Below are positions 10,724 through 25,546 of a stretch of 25,612 nucleotides of DNA, piece after piece. The stretch comes from JBCCFX01 sp039029515 (lineage in GTDB: Bacteria > Planctomycetota > Phycisphaerae > Phycisphaerales > SM1A02), in the NCBI GenBank assembly GCA_039029515.1, contig JBCCFX010000031.1, forward strand, positions 1 to 25,612, read 5' to 3'. Numbering within the stretch: position 1 is the stretch's first letter; the number at the start of each line of letters is the position of its first letter. The position numbers and the translations under genes were made by a program. The notes beneath the pieces were generated by a model, which was not told where the DNA came from, did not search any database, and worked only from the letters and a program-made list of their open reading frames with translations.

Positions 10724-10751
10724 GCGAGCCGGAAGCGCGAGCGCCCGGCAT
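10724..10751 (+). repeat. palindromic intergenic repeat type B, copy 2
   Basis: Identical to 10577-10604 except for one A/G change in the loop region. It follows type C copy 1 after 5 nt. Confidence 0.75.
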
Positions 10752-10811
10752 GATTCGTTCCCCCGTCTGCCTTCTGCCTCCTGCCAACTGCCTTCCTCAT
10801 CCCCACAACCT

Positions 10812-12698
10812 TCAATCGCACGGCCCGAACGCGTTCAACACCGCGAGCACATCATCGATATTGACGATCGCGTTACCGAATGAGCCATCCGGAAACACTG
10901 GCGTGATATCGCATGGCGACTCGCCGGAGTCACCAAACGCGTCGACGACCGCCATCACGTCATCAATGTTGACCACGGCGTTGAGAACACAGTCTTCTGG
11001 GCAGGGATTGAAGTCAATTGAGTCAATGACAACAGACTCAATGGATGCGCCGCAGCCTGCGCCCACAACCCTCACACGTATTCGAAAATCGTCGAAGTCA
11101 ACCCATGACTCACCTGAACCGTCAACAACGCCGTACACGTTGATCGTTGTGTCCTGACGAACGCCAATTTCGCCATCGAGAGGTATCTGCGCGCGCCCAA
11201 TCCACTGATAACCGCGCTCAAAAGCGTCGACTTCCATCGTGCAGTCGTGATGGTTCATCGCCACCGTTGGCAACCAAGCCAGGTCGATTGCAATTGCAAT
11301 GGCCGCTTCAGCGAGCATATGCGTCGACGTGAGGCGTTGTCCCCCTGAAAGCTCGTATTGACCATCGCGAAGACTGCCATTCGATTGCGACGAATCCCAA
11401 TTGGCCTGGATCAGTTCTGTAGCTTCAAAGTTATCCGCCAGCGGGAGGAGTCGGCGCTCAATCACCAATTCATCGCATATCTCAACACACGGCGCCTCTG
11501 TGTCGCGGAACGTCACCATTCGCTTGATGTTCAGTGGGTCGAAGTGGTGGTAAGGCGTACCCAAACTCAATCCAAGTCCTGGGTTCATTGTGCAAAGCAC
11601 ACAGCCTTCGTGGAGCGCACCCCAATTGTGAGCGAGTTCATGTGCCGAAAGACGTACAGCGGTGTGATAGTCCTCAATATGACTCACGAAACTCTGCGAC
11701 GAGGAGCTCTTGCACGCGATTCCGATTATCGCGCTACCAAGCAGGCCGGATGAAGGCTCCGTGAAGATATGAACGATGTCCCAGTCGACGTCACCAAACG
11801 TACCGAACCACTCTTGAGTGACAAGCGCTGAGGATGGCCACTCAAATGGCGGTCCAACTGGCTCACTCGCTTCGGTCTCGCGAATCACCAACAAGGCGAT
11901 CTTGTGTGAGATTTGCGTTTGATATTCGAACTGGCCATTGAGTCCATTGACAATCGACTCGATCCACAACTGACATTCTTCTACGGAGTCGAACTGCGCA
12001 AAGTACTCAGCTGACATATCAATGCCGAGATTTGAGCAGAAGAGGCCGAGTGTCTCGACAACGGTCTGCATGTCATTCTGGACGTGAGAAATCGCATCCG
12101 AGTCAGGACGCGTGATGTTGACCGTCAACCAATCGTTCGTACCAATGGAGTCAATTTCAGATGATTCCACAAGTGCACAAGTCTGCTGCGCGCGTTTCCT
12201 TGACTTGCTATTGAGCCTGTGTATTCCGGTACTTCGAGTAGATGGCCCAATCGTCTTCACACGACCGCCGTGCAATTGCATGATCGCATTGATTTCATCA
12301 TGCGGATCAATGCCGCCGGCAACAGTGCCGAGAGGAGCACCTGTTTCCGAATCACGCACTTGGCCACGATATGTTCGGACCGGTCCGGGATCGCGATCTG
12401 TCCATGTTCCATCAGCGTGAACGACGCGGACGATCATGCCCGGCGCGCGCACAGAGTGTGGCTCAAGAATGAGATCCACCAATCGTCCATGTGGATTCGT
12501 GCGTGCGACGCGCTTGCCGTCTGGTGATGCAGGCGAGAGCGTGACATCGAGCGGTCGTGTCGGCTCGGTCACGGTGACGCTCGGCGGCGCCTCGCGATTT
12601 CCCACCCTCGGCGCGGCGGCAGCGATCCACGCCACGATGCACACGGTCATCGCCGCGCCGAGGGTGGGCATGCGTCGTCTGAGATGCGTCGTCGACAT
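10812..12698 (-). CDS. Secreted reprolysin-like zinc metalloprotease with C-terminal dockerin-like module
   Basis: A 628-residue exported metzincin. The N-terminus has a signal peptide (MTVCIVAWIAAAAPRV), followed by a propeptide-like region up to about residue 180. The catalytic site is HELAHNWGALHEG with His353, Glu354, His357 and His363, fitting HExxHxxGxxH. CTMNP about 15 residues later may be the Met-turn. A beta-rich region follows, then a dockerin-like pair at about 570-628 (VVNIDDVMAVVDAFG, IVNIDDVLAVLNAFGPCD) with Asp/Asn calcium-ligand spacing. Its substrate is unknown. The ATG at 12698 has no strong Shine-Dalgarno but has TCTAAT 6 nt upstream; Met10 is an alternative start. Codons in the middle of the gene are richer in A/T third positions than in its neighbours, hinting at relaxed selection or transfer. 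The HExxH gene lies 72 bp upstream on the same strand. Confidence 0.85.
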   Translation of the reverse strand: MSTTHLRRRMPTLGAAMTVCIVAWIAAAAPRVGNREAPPSVTVTEPTRPLDVTLSPASPDGKRVARTNPHGRLVDLILEPHSVRAPGMIVRVVHADGTWTDRDPGPVRTYRGQVRDSETGAPLGTVAGGIDPHDEINAIMQLHGGRVKTIGPSTRSTGIHRLNSKSRKRAQQTCALVESSEIDSIGTNDWLTVNITRPDSDAISHVQNDMQTVVETLGLFCSNLGIDMSAEYFAQFDSVEECQLWIESIVNGLNGQFEYQTQISHKIALLVIRETEASEPVGPPFEWPSSALVTQEWFGTFGDVDWDIVHIFTEPSSGLLGSAIIGIACKSSSSQSFVSHIEDYHTAVRLSAHELAHNWGALHEGCVLCTMNPGLGLSLGTPYHHFDPLNIKRMVTFRDTEAPCVEICDELVIERRLLPLADNFEATELIQANWDSSQSNGSLRDGQYELSGGQRLTSTHMLAEAAIAIAIDLAWLPTVAMNHHDCTMEVDAFERGYQWIGRAQIPLDGEIGVRQDTTINVYGVVDGSGESWVDFDDFRIRVRVVGAGCGASIESVVIDSIDFNPCPEDCVLNAVVNIDDVMAVVDAFGDSGESPCDITPVFPDGSFGNAIVNIDDVLAVLNAFGPCD

Positions 12699-12704
12699 CC
12701 GTCC

Positions 12705-12732
12705 ATTAGAACGGGCGGAACGCAGCGGGCAA
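12705..12732 (-). promoter_or_regulatory. candidate promoter of the metalloprotease gene (leaderless geometry)
   Basis: On the minus strand TTGCCC (12727-12732), a 16-bp spacer and TCTAAT (12705-12710, 5/6 match) are followed after 6 nt by the ATG. Transcription would start at or within a few bases of the start codon. Confidence 0.42.
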
Positions 12733-12770
12733 AGGGCAAAACGGTGGAGTGCAGATGAAGGAGCGCGCTG

Positions 12771-13301
12771 TCAGCCTGTGTTCTGTTGCCCACTGCCATC
12801 TGCCCCGATGGCGTGCCACACTCGGTCCGGTACGTTGAACGTCTCACGCCCTGACTCGAACGCTCGTTGCAGGTCGTACGCCATGACTTCCAATGGTGCC
12901 TCGCGATAGCCGACACTCAGCCATTCGGTGGCGTACCGAAGCAGGAACGCATCCGGGCCGAGCAGACGCCATTGCAGCACGTGGACCAGCTCATGGAAGT
13001 GCAGCGCTTCGTCTTCCGCGCGATGCTCGCGGATGAAGTACATGTCCCCGAACGTGATGCCGTCGATCATCGTCTCCGAGGTCGGCATCATCTCGTCCAG
13101 GCCCGCCTCGCCCACCGGCGGAAACGGGATCTCATCGGTGATCACCACCCGCGCTTCATCCAGCAACGCGGCGGGGTAGTACTGCGCCAACCGGTCGAAG
13201 CCGAACGAGGAGGTCGGCTGCGCACGCCATGCGTTCGTCTCGTGCAGTTCATCCATCCATGCCCGGACGAATGGCAGGACCAGTGACAACGGATCAGGCA
13301 T
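12771..13301 (-). CDS. Hypothetical protein with HExxH zinc-peptidase-like motif
   Basis: A 176-residue protein with no signal peptide or membrane segment. Residues 103-107 read HELVH, in the context ALHFHELVHVLQWRLLG, followed by a helical stretch with YATEWLSVGYREAPLEVMAYD. This layout (HExxH followed by a conserved E-containing helix 30-40 residues later) is that of small gluzincin-like proteins; Glu in PLEVMA could be the third ligand. I cannot name a family with certainty. The in-frame ATG at 13385 would add 28 residues reading through the type A repeat at 13334-13361, so the ATG at 13301 was chosen; TATCCT lies 6 nt upstream. It precedes the metalloprotease gene by 72 bp and may be functionally linked to it, though each has its own promoter-like signal. 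Confidence 0.7.
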   Translation of the reverse strand: MPDPLSLVLPFVRAWMDELHETNAWRAQPTSSFGFDRLAQYYPAALLDEARVVITDEIPFPPVGEAGLDEMMPTSETMIDGITFGDMYFIREHRAEDEALHFHELVHVLQWRLLGPDAFLLRYATEWLSVGYREAPLEVMAYDLQRAFESGRETFNVPDRVWHAIGADGSGQQNTG

Positions 13302-13307
13302 GGACTC

Positions 13308-13313
13308 AGGATA
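13308..13313 (-). promoter_or_regulatory. -10-like hexamer for the HExxH gene (leaderless geometry)
   Basis: TATCCT on the minus strand ends 6 nt before the ATG at 13301, and no Shine-Dalgarno is present. The same hexamer stands 7 nt before the carA GTG. No -35 is recognised. Confidence 0.3.
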
Positions 13314-13333
13314 GCGAACAGCTGTCAGTCTTC

Positions 13334-13361
13334 GTAGGGCGGGTTCTCCGAACCCGCCGTC
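13334..13361 (+). repeat. palindromic intergenic repeat type A, copy 2
   Basis: Starts GTAGGGCGGGTTC and ends GAACCCGCCGTC. It is a perfect 9-bp stem (13338-13346 with 13350-13358) with a 3-nt loop. It is homologous to 10521-10550. It lies upstream of the HExxH gene. Confidence 0.75.
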
Positions 13362-13392
13362 TTTGAGCGGCATGAAACGCCTCAAATAGCGT

Positions 13393-13472
13393 CAACCCGA
13401 GCCTTCGGCGATGACGCCTCAGACTCGGCGTTTCTGTCAGATCCGACACTTCGCGGCGCTCAGTGTCGGCGT
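13393..13472 (+). repeat. composite intergenic repeat type C, copy 2 (two hairpins)
   Basis: An 80-nt unit in the same orientation as 10636-10718 and differing from it at few positions. Both internal inverted repeats are conserved (CCGAG/CTCGG and CCGACACT/AGTGTCGG). The 332-bp gap 13302-13633 holds this unit, two type A copies and a terminator, but no gene. Confidence 0.75.
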
Positions 13473-13481
13473 TGATTCACC

Positions 13482-13506
13482 GCGGCGGGCTGTACGCCCG
13501 CTCTAC
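13482..13506 (-). repeat. palindromic intergenic repeat type A, copy 3 (inverted)
   Basis: Read on the minus strand it starts GTAGAGCGGGC and continues to GCCCGCCGC, the same pattern as 13334-13361 in opposite orientation. The 6-bp core GCGGGC/GCCCGC encloses a 5-nt loop. Confidence 0.6.
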
Positions 13507-13570
13507 GATTCCGCCCACAGCCAACAACTCTCAGCGTTCAGAACTTCAATCCCCAATCCACAACCCAACG

Positions 13571-13598
13571 AAAAACCCCGGCCACAAGGACCGGGGTT
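13571..13598 (-). terminator. Rho-independent terminator of the subtilase gene
   Basis: On the minus strand AACCCCGG (13598-13591), a 9-nt loop and CCGGGGTT (13581-13574) are followed by TTT (TTTTT counting the last two stem bases). It lies 36 nt after the subtilase stop codon. Confidence 0.85.
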
Positions 13599-13633
13599 CG
13601 AAGAAGCAGTGAAATGTCGACGACGAGCGTCGT

Positions 13634-16600
13634 TTACGGCATGCCGCCCGGTCCACCGTTCTGGAAGCCGAACGTCTCGATGGCCGTCAGCACGATCTGG
13701 TCGATCGAGACGACGAAGCCCGTCGGACCACGGATCTGACCGCCGAGGTTCGTGCTCTGGCCGCCCGGACGCAGGAACGTCGTGCGGATGATCACGTTGC
13801 GGTTCGTCGGGTTGATGAACCGCTGTGCGGCCTGTGCGGTGAACTCAGCGGCACCACACTGCACATCGCCACCCGGAGCGCCGTTCGGGCAGTTATTCTG
13901 CTCGAGGCCGACGAATTCCCAGCGACCTGCGGACCAGTCGAAGAGCTCAGCGGTGATGTAGGTGATCTCACCCAAGCCCGCGGTCAGCGGCGTGTGTTCC
14001 AGGATCACGTTCATGACTTCGACGTTGCCGAAGTTCACGTTCGCGGTGTACACGATGTCAACGGTCTGGCCCGCACCGAGGTAGCGGAAGCCCTTGCCCG
14101 GTGCTGAACCGGCGGCACCTTTGACCTTGCCACTCTGCCACTCGGACTGCACGACGAAGTAGCTGTCGTCAGATGAGTCGAGCGAGAAGGAGTTCCCGAA
14201 GACGTGCACGCCTTCGATGATGTCGACGTCTTCAAGGAACGGGTTGCCATCGAACAGTTCGAATGTCGCCACTGACACGCCCGTACCGAGCGGGTCGACG
14301 AACAGACCGATCTGGTTGGGCGGCTGGCCCGGGTCACGGTCACCAGCACAGGCGACGGGCTCGGCGGCACCCCAGACCTGAGCGAGCGGCGACGCACACT
14401 GCGTCGAACCGGTCATCACGGCACGGAGCTGGGCCGGCGAGAGCGAGAAGCCGTCAAAGAACTGCTGGGCGAAGCCCTGCACACGAGCGCCGAGGGCAGC
14501 AATCTGCGGGCAGGCCGCGGAGGTGCCGTTGAAGGTCGTCGTGTAGCGACGGTTCACGTCGTTTGCGGGATCGGTGAACAGGTTGCCGTAACCAAGCGTG
14601 GCCACGTTGGTGCCCCAGCCGTTGACGTGAACGTCATCGAGGGCGCCGCCGCAGTTGACGCAGAAGTTACTGAAGCCGATGCGACAGTGCGGGAAGCCCG
14701 GCGTGCACGCACCGACGATGATGACGTCCGCATCACCGGCGGCATTCTGTGCGATGCCGTCAAGGTTGCAGCAGTCATTGCCTGCCGCGAGGAAGCTGGT
14801 GATGCCGAGGTCCGACAGAAGACGCAGCAGCGCCCAGGTGTCGCCGGCGGTGGCGAGGGTGCCGCAACCGCTGGGGCCGATCGAGTACGACGCGATGTCG
14901 CCAGGTCCGAAAGTTTCAGACATAGAGAACAGCGCGTTGAGCGTTCGGCCACCTTCTTCGGCGGACACGATCGGGAAGAACCACAGTTCGGCGTTCGGCG
15001 TCATGCCGACCATGCCGACTTCATCCGGACCAGCGCCGGCGGAACCGTCATCGCTGGCACCGATGATGCCGAGGCACGCGGTACCGTGGTTGCCATCAAG
15101 CGGGCTGGGCTGACCGAAGATGACGGTCTGACCCGGCTCGACGTTGAGCTTGCCGACAAGATCTTCGTGCTGCGGGAAGCAGGAATGCTCCACGACGGCG
15201 ATCTTGATCGAAGCGCCATCCGCACCATTGACGGTGCCAACACCGAAATCATCGAGCAGATCCTGAGCGAAGTTCTCAAGGCCGGCGATGTCGTAGCCTT
15301 CACCGGTGTAACCACCAAGCACACCCGCGGCCATGCCGAACTCGTCGACAGCCTGTGGAAGCGTCACGGCGATATCCGCTGGCGGCATCGCGCCGTAGCC
15401 TTCCGGCGTCAGGTAGCCCTGATTCTCGGTGAGGTCAGGCGTGGTGCCTGGGACACCCGTGGCTGCACACTCGTCAATGGCGAGTGTGACGCAGCTTTCG
15501 TCCCACTCGTTCTGGCAGCAGAACGGGTCGACGGTGCAGACGAGCACGCAGCAGCCGCGATCAGAGCAGCCGGGCGTGTCGTGGAGGTCGTTGCAGGGGC
15601 CGCTGTTGACGTTGCAGCTCGGGAACGGATCGGAGAAGCCACAGATCGGGATGGACTGTGCGAGCTGTGCACAGAAGGTGTCCCAATTGCCGAGGCCACG
15701 ACCGAGGTTCGGGTCGAAGAGGTTCTCGTCACAGCAGAACGGGTCGATTTCACAGACTTCGGTACAGCAGTCTTCGTTCGCACAGAACGGCGTGCCGTTG
15801 GCGAACAGGCAGTTGCCGGTGTTCTCGACGCCGCAGTCGGGCTCATCACAAAGGGTTTCGGACTGCTGGCAGTTCTGACCCACGCCAACGAAGAGACCGC
15901 CAGCCGCTTCGCAGGGGGTCTGCTCAACGTAGATGCAGTCACCATTGAGGCAGCATGCACCAGCGGTCAGCGGGCACACCGCGAGAATACTGCAGTTCTC
16001 ATCGGGCTTGAATTCGCCACCGACCGCGTCGCACGTTGCCTGGTCGAAGAAGTCCTCGCAGTCGGTGCCACCCATCGGGTCATCGAGTGTCGCATTGAAG
16101 AGGCAGCACGCACCGAGGTCGCCACCCGGTGCCGGTTCCGGAACCGGAATCGGAATGGGCGTGGACGCCACGAGCTTGGCTTCCCACGAAACGGTCTCGA
16201 TGTCCGGCATGCCGTTGAGCGCGAGCGCGGCCATCTTCAGGTCTGCCGCGTTGTTCGACTTCAGGTAGAAGAACGTGCTGAGGTTCGGCTGTTCACGACC
16301 ACTGTTCTGTCGTGCGCGTTCCTCGACGGCGATCTGTCGTTCGCGTGACGCGGTGATCGCGGGGACGATCTCCACGTTGAGGTCGTTCATGAAGTTGAGG
16401 CATTCCGCCATCTGCGGCGGGCAACCGGGCTTCATCTGCAGACGCCCTTGCTGGTTCAGTTGAACCTGCGCGGCGTCGTCAAGCTTGACGAAGAGTCTGC
16501 CAGAGATGTGTTCATCATCAATGTTGAGCAGATCAGCGTTGTTGACCTTCGGCACGATCATGCGCGCCTTGAGGTTCTGCCGATTGCCCTGAATGGTCAC

Positions 16601-16771
16601 GCCGGGATTGGCACCCTGCGCTTTCCCATTGTCGTTCTGCACCGCGGGGGCTGGTAGCGACCCGAGGTCAGATGCGTTGTTCGTGTTTCCGCCGGCGATA
16701 AGCGACGTGGCCAGAAGGCCAATGCCGGCGAGGGCCAGAGCGGGGAGTGTCCATGATCGACTCAGCATCAT
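13634..16771 (-). CDS. Secreted subtilisin-like (S8) protease with cysteine-rich repeats; Glu at the catalytic Asp position
   Basis: A 1045-residue exported protein. ATG 16771 follows GGAGAG with an 8-nt spacer and opens a signal peptide (WTLPALALAGIGLLATSLIAG); an upstream in-frame ATG at 16840 lacks both. Residues about 60-210 look like a propeptide. Cysteine-rich repeats fill about 213-440: two GACC-type units and two of the form CC..VC..DPFCC...W(D)..C. The subtilase domain has His562 (DGNHGTACLG), the oxyanion Asn665 (AAGNDC) and Ser751 (FNGTSAACP). The strand that normally carries Asp-Thr-Gly reads VVEHSC, placing Glu528 where the catalytic Asp belongs. A beta-rich C-terminal region (about 800-1045) ends in a Gly-rich tail. 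It may be an altered protease or a binding protein. It has its own terminator. Confidence 0.88.
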   Translation of the reverse strand: MMLSRSWTLPALALAGIGLLATSLIAGGNTNNASDLGSLPAPAVQNDNGKAQGANPGVTIQGNRQNLKARMIVPKVNNADLLNIDDEHISGRLFVKLDDAAQVQLNQQGRLQMKPGCPPQMAECLNFMNDLNVEIVPAITASRERQIAVEERARQNSGREQPNLSTFFYLKSNNAADLKMAALALNGMPDIETVSWEAKLVASTPIPIPVPEPAPGGDLGACCLFNATLDDPMGGTDCEDFFDQATCDAVGGEFKPDENCSILAVCPLTAGACCLNGDCIYVEQTPCEAAGGLFVGVGQNCQQSETLCDEPDCGVENTGNCLFANGTPFCANEDCCTEVCEIDPFCCDENLFDPNLGRGLGNWDTFCAQLAQSIPICGFSDPFPSCNVNSGPCNDLHDTPGCSDRGCCVLVCTVDPFCCQNEWDESCVTLAIDECAATGVPGTTPDLTENQGYLTPEGYGAMPPADIAVTLPQAVDEFGMAAGVLGGYTGEGYDIAGLENFAQDLLDDFGVGTVNGADGASIKIAVVEHSCFPQHEDLVGKLNVEPGQTVIFGQPSPLDGNHGTACLGIIGASDDGSAGAGPDEVGMVGMTPNAELWFFPIVSAEEGGRTLNALFSMSETFGPGDIASYSIGPSGCGTLATAGDTWALLRLLSDLGITSFLAAGNDCCNLDGIAQNAAGDADVIIVGACTPGFPHCRIGFSNFCVNCGGALDDVHVNGWGTNVATLGYGNLFTDPANDVNRRYTTTFNGTSAACPQIAALGARVQGFAQQFFDGFSLSPAQLRAVMTGSTQCASPLAQVWGAAEPVACAGDRDPGQPPNQIGLFVDPLGTGVSVATFELFDGNPFLEDVDIIEGVHVFGNSFSLDSSDDSYFVVQSEWQSGKVKGAAGSAPGKGFRYLGAGQTVDIVYTANVNFGNVEVMNVILEHTPLTAGLGEITYITAELFDWSAGRWEFVGLEQNNCPNGAPGGDVQCGAAEFTAQAAQRFINPTNRNVIIRTTFLRPGGQSTNLGGQIRGPTGFVVSIDQIVLTAIETFGFQNGGPGGMP

Positions 16772-16934
16772 TGCTTCAACTCTCCAGTTCAACAGGTCCG
16801 TGGGGGCGTCCGTCGGACCATGTGTGCGATCTTTGATCATCGGATCGGCGCGAGCACGTCAGACGTACAGAGGTCGATCATTCCAGACCGACCGCACTGA
16901 CGCAGAAGAACGGCGTTTCCGTCGCCATCCTACC

Positions 16935-16944
16935 GAATGCATTC
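16935..16944. promoter_or_regulatory. 10-bp palindrome in a possible subtilase promoter
   Basis: GAATGCATTC is a perfect palindrome next to TAGGAT (minus strand, 16932-16927), a possible -10 about 156 nt before the subtilase ATG. No good -35 is seen. The palindrome could be an operator or chance. Confidence 0.2.
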
Positions 16945-16982
16945 AGTGAAAGAAAGCCGAGACACGCAGACCCTTTCCGGAT

Positions 16983-17060
16983 GGTAGGTGGGGATGACCT
17001 CCCGAGACATGAACCTCGAAAAAAGGAGGTTTCGGGCGACTTTATCGGTCATGACCTACC
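16983..17060. ncRNA. candidate structured RNA element between rpoC and the subtilase gene
   Basis: A 78-nt segment can fold into one long interrupted hairpin on either strand. The helices are 16983-16989 with 17054-17060 (7 bp), 16994-16999 with 17047-17052 (6 bp), 17001-17005 with 17032-17036 (5 bp) and 17012-17017 with 17026-17031 (6 bp), with an A-rich (plus) or T-rich (minus) terminal loop. It has no T-loop or anticodon arm and is not a tRNA; I see no SRP-RNA core. On the minus strand it would be an rpoC 3' UTR or subtilase 5' leader. No known RNA family was recognised. The surrounding 380-bp gap (16772-17151) has no gene. Confidence 0.45.
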
Positions 17061-17073
17061 TCTGGGCATACGA

Positions 17074-17106
17074 CACGACGGCCCGCATCCTGCGCGGGCC
17101 GTCGTG
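17074..17106 (-). terminator. 13-bp hairpin after rpoC, possible terminator without U-tract
   Basis: CACGACGGCCCGC (17074-17086) pairs perfectly with GCGGGCCGTCGTG (17094-17106) around a 7-nt loop, 45 nt after the rpoC stop. No T-run follows on the minus strand. It could end or stabilise the rpoBC transcript. Confidence 0.55.
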
Positions 17107-17151
17107 AAAATGACGAGGAATGAATGTCGACCGGGCTGGCCGGTTTTCGGG

Positions 17152-21540
<4,389 letters not shown>

Positions 21541-21627
21541 GGCTTCTTGCTCTCAGCGGTAGTCCGTGGCGAGGCGTCCCTCGTTCACGGTCGTGCTGTC
21601 AAAGTCCCCGCTCCTCGTGTTCCGTGC

Positions 21628-21695
21628 CGATGCGTCCCGACGGATCGGGAAGCCGGGTCGTCGACGGGGTGATCGACGGCCCACTCGACGCATCG
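21628..21695 (-). ncRNA. candidate three-way-junction RNA structure in the rpoB-rpoC gap
   Basis: Starting 2 nt after the rpoB stop, a 9-bp perfect helix (21628-21636 with 21687-21695) encloses two hairpins: 21635-21640 with 21645-21650 (6 bp, 4-nt loop; it shares 2 nt with the closing helix) and 21655-21664 with 21673-21682 (10 bp including one G-U, 8-nt loop). The GC content of the helices suggests a stable fold in the rpoBC mRNA. It could be an mRNA processing, stabilising or attenuating element. No known family was recognised. Confidence 0.45.
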
Positions 21696-21697
21696 CA

Positions 21698-25516
<3,819 letters not shown>

Positions 25517-25531
25517 GAAATCACCTCGAGT

Positions 25532-25546
25532 CACGGCAACGCCGTG
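25532..25546 (-). other. small hairpin in the rpoB leader
   Basis: CACGGC, loop GTT (minus strand), GCCGTG forms a perfect 6-bp stem ending 4 nt before the rpoB Shine-Dalgarno. The leader further upstream also contains CCAACAT twice, 4 nt apart (about 25584-25602). It could modulate rpoB translation; chance cannot be excluded. Confidence 0.3.

Noticed and set aside
10521..13506. CRISPR array
   Set aside because: The repeats are few, irregularly spaced, palindromic and of different types; there are no regular spacers and no cas genes.
10515..13633. Transposon or IS element bounded by the repeats
   Set aside because: No transposase, no terminal inverted repeats joined to target duplications, and the repeats are themselves multi-hairpin units. 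Only a repeat-flanked block is supported.
14627..16348. 573-codon plus-strand open frame opposite the subtilase gene
   Set aside because: The composition is Arg/Ala/Val/Glu-rich without motifs, while the minus frame has a full domain architecture. It is a high-GC antisense shadow.
16983..17060. tRNA gene
   Set aside because: The 7-bp outer helix and length suggested a tRNA, but there is no T-loop GTTCGA-type sequence, no anticodon arm in place and no D-loop pattern on either strand.
21560..21590. Internal promoter for rpoC based on a perfect TTGACA in the rpoB-rpoC gap
   Set aside because: A TTGACA occurs on the minus strand near 21598-21603, but no acceptable -10 follows at 16-18 bp.
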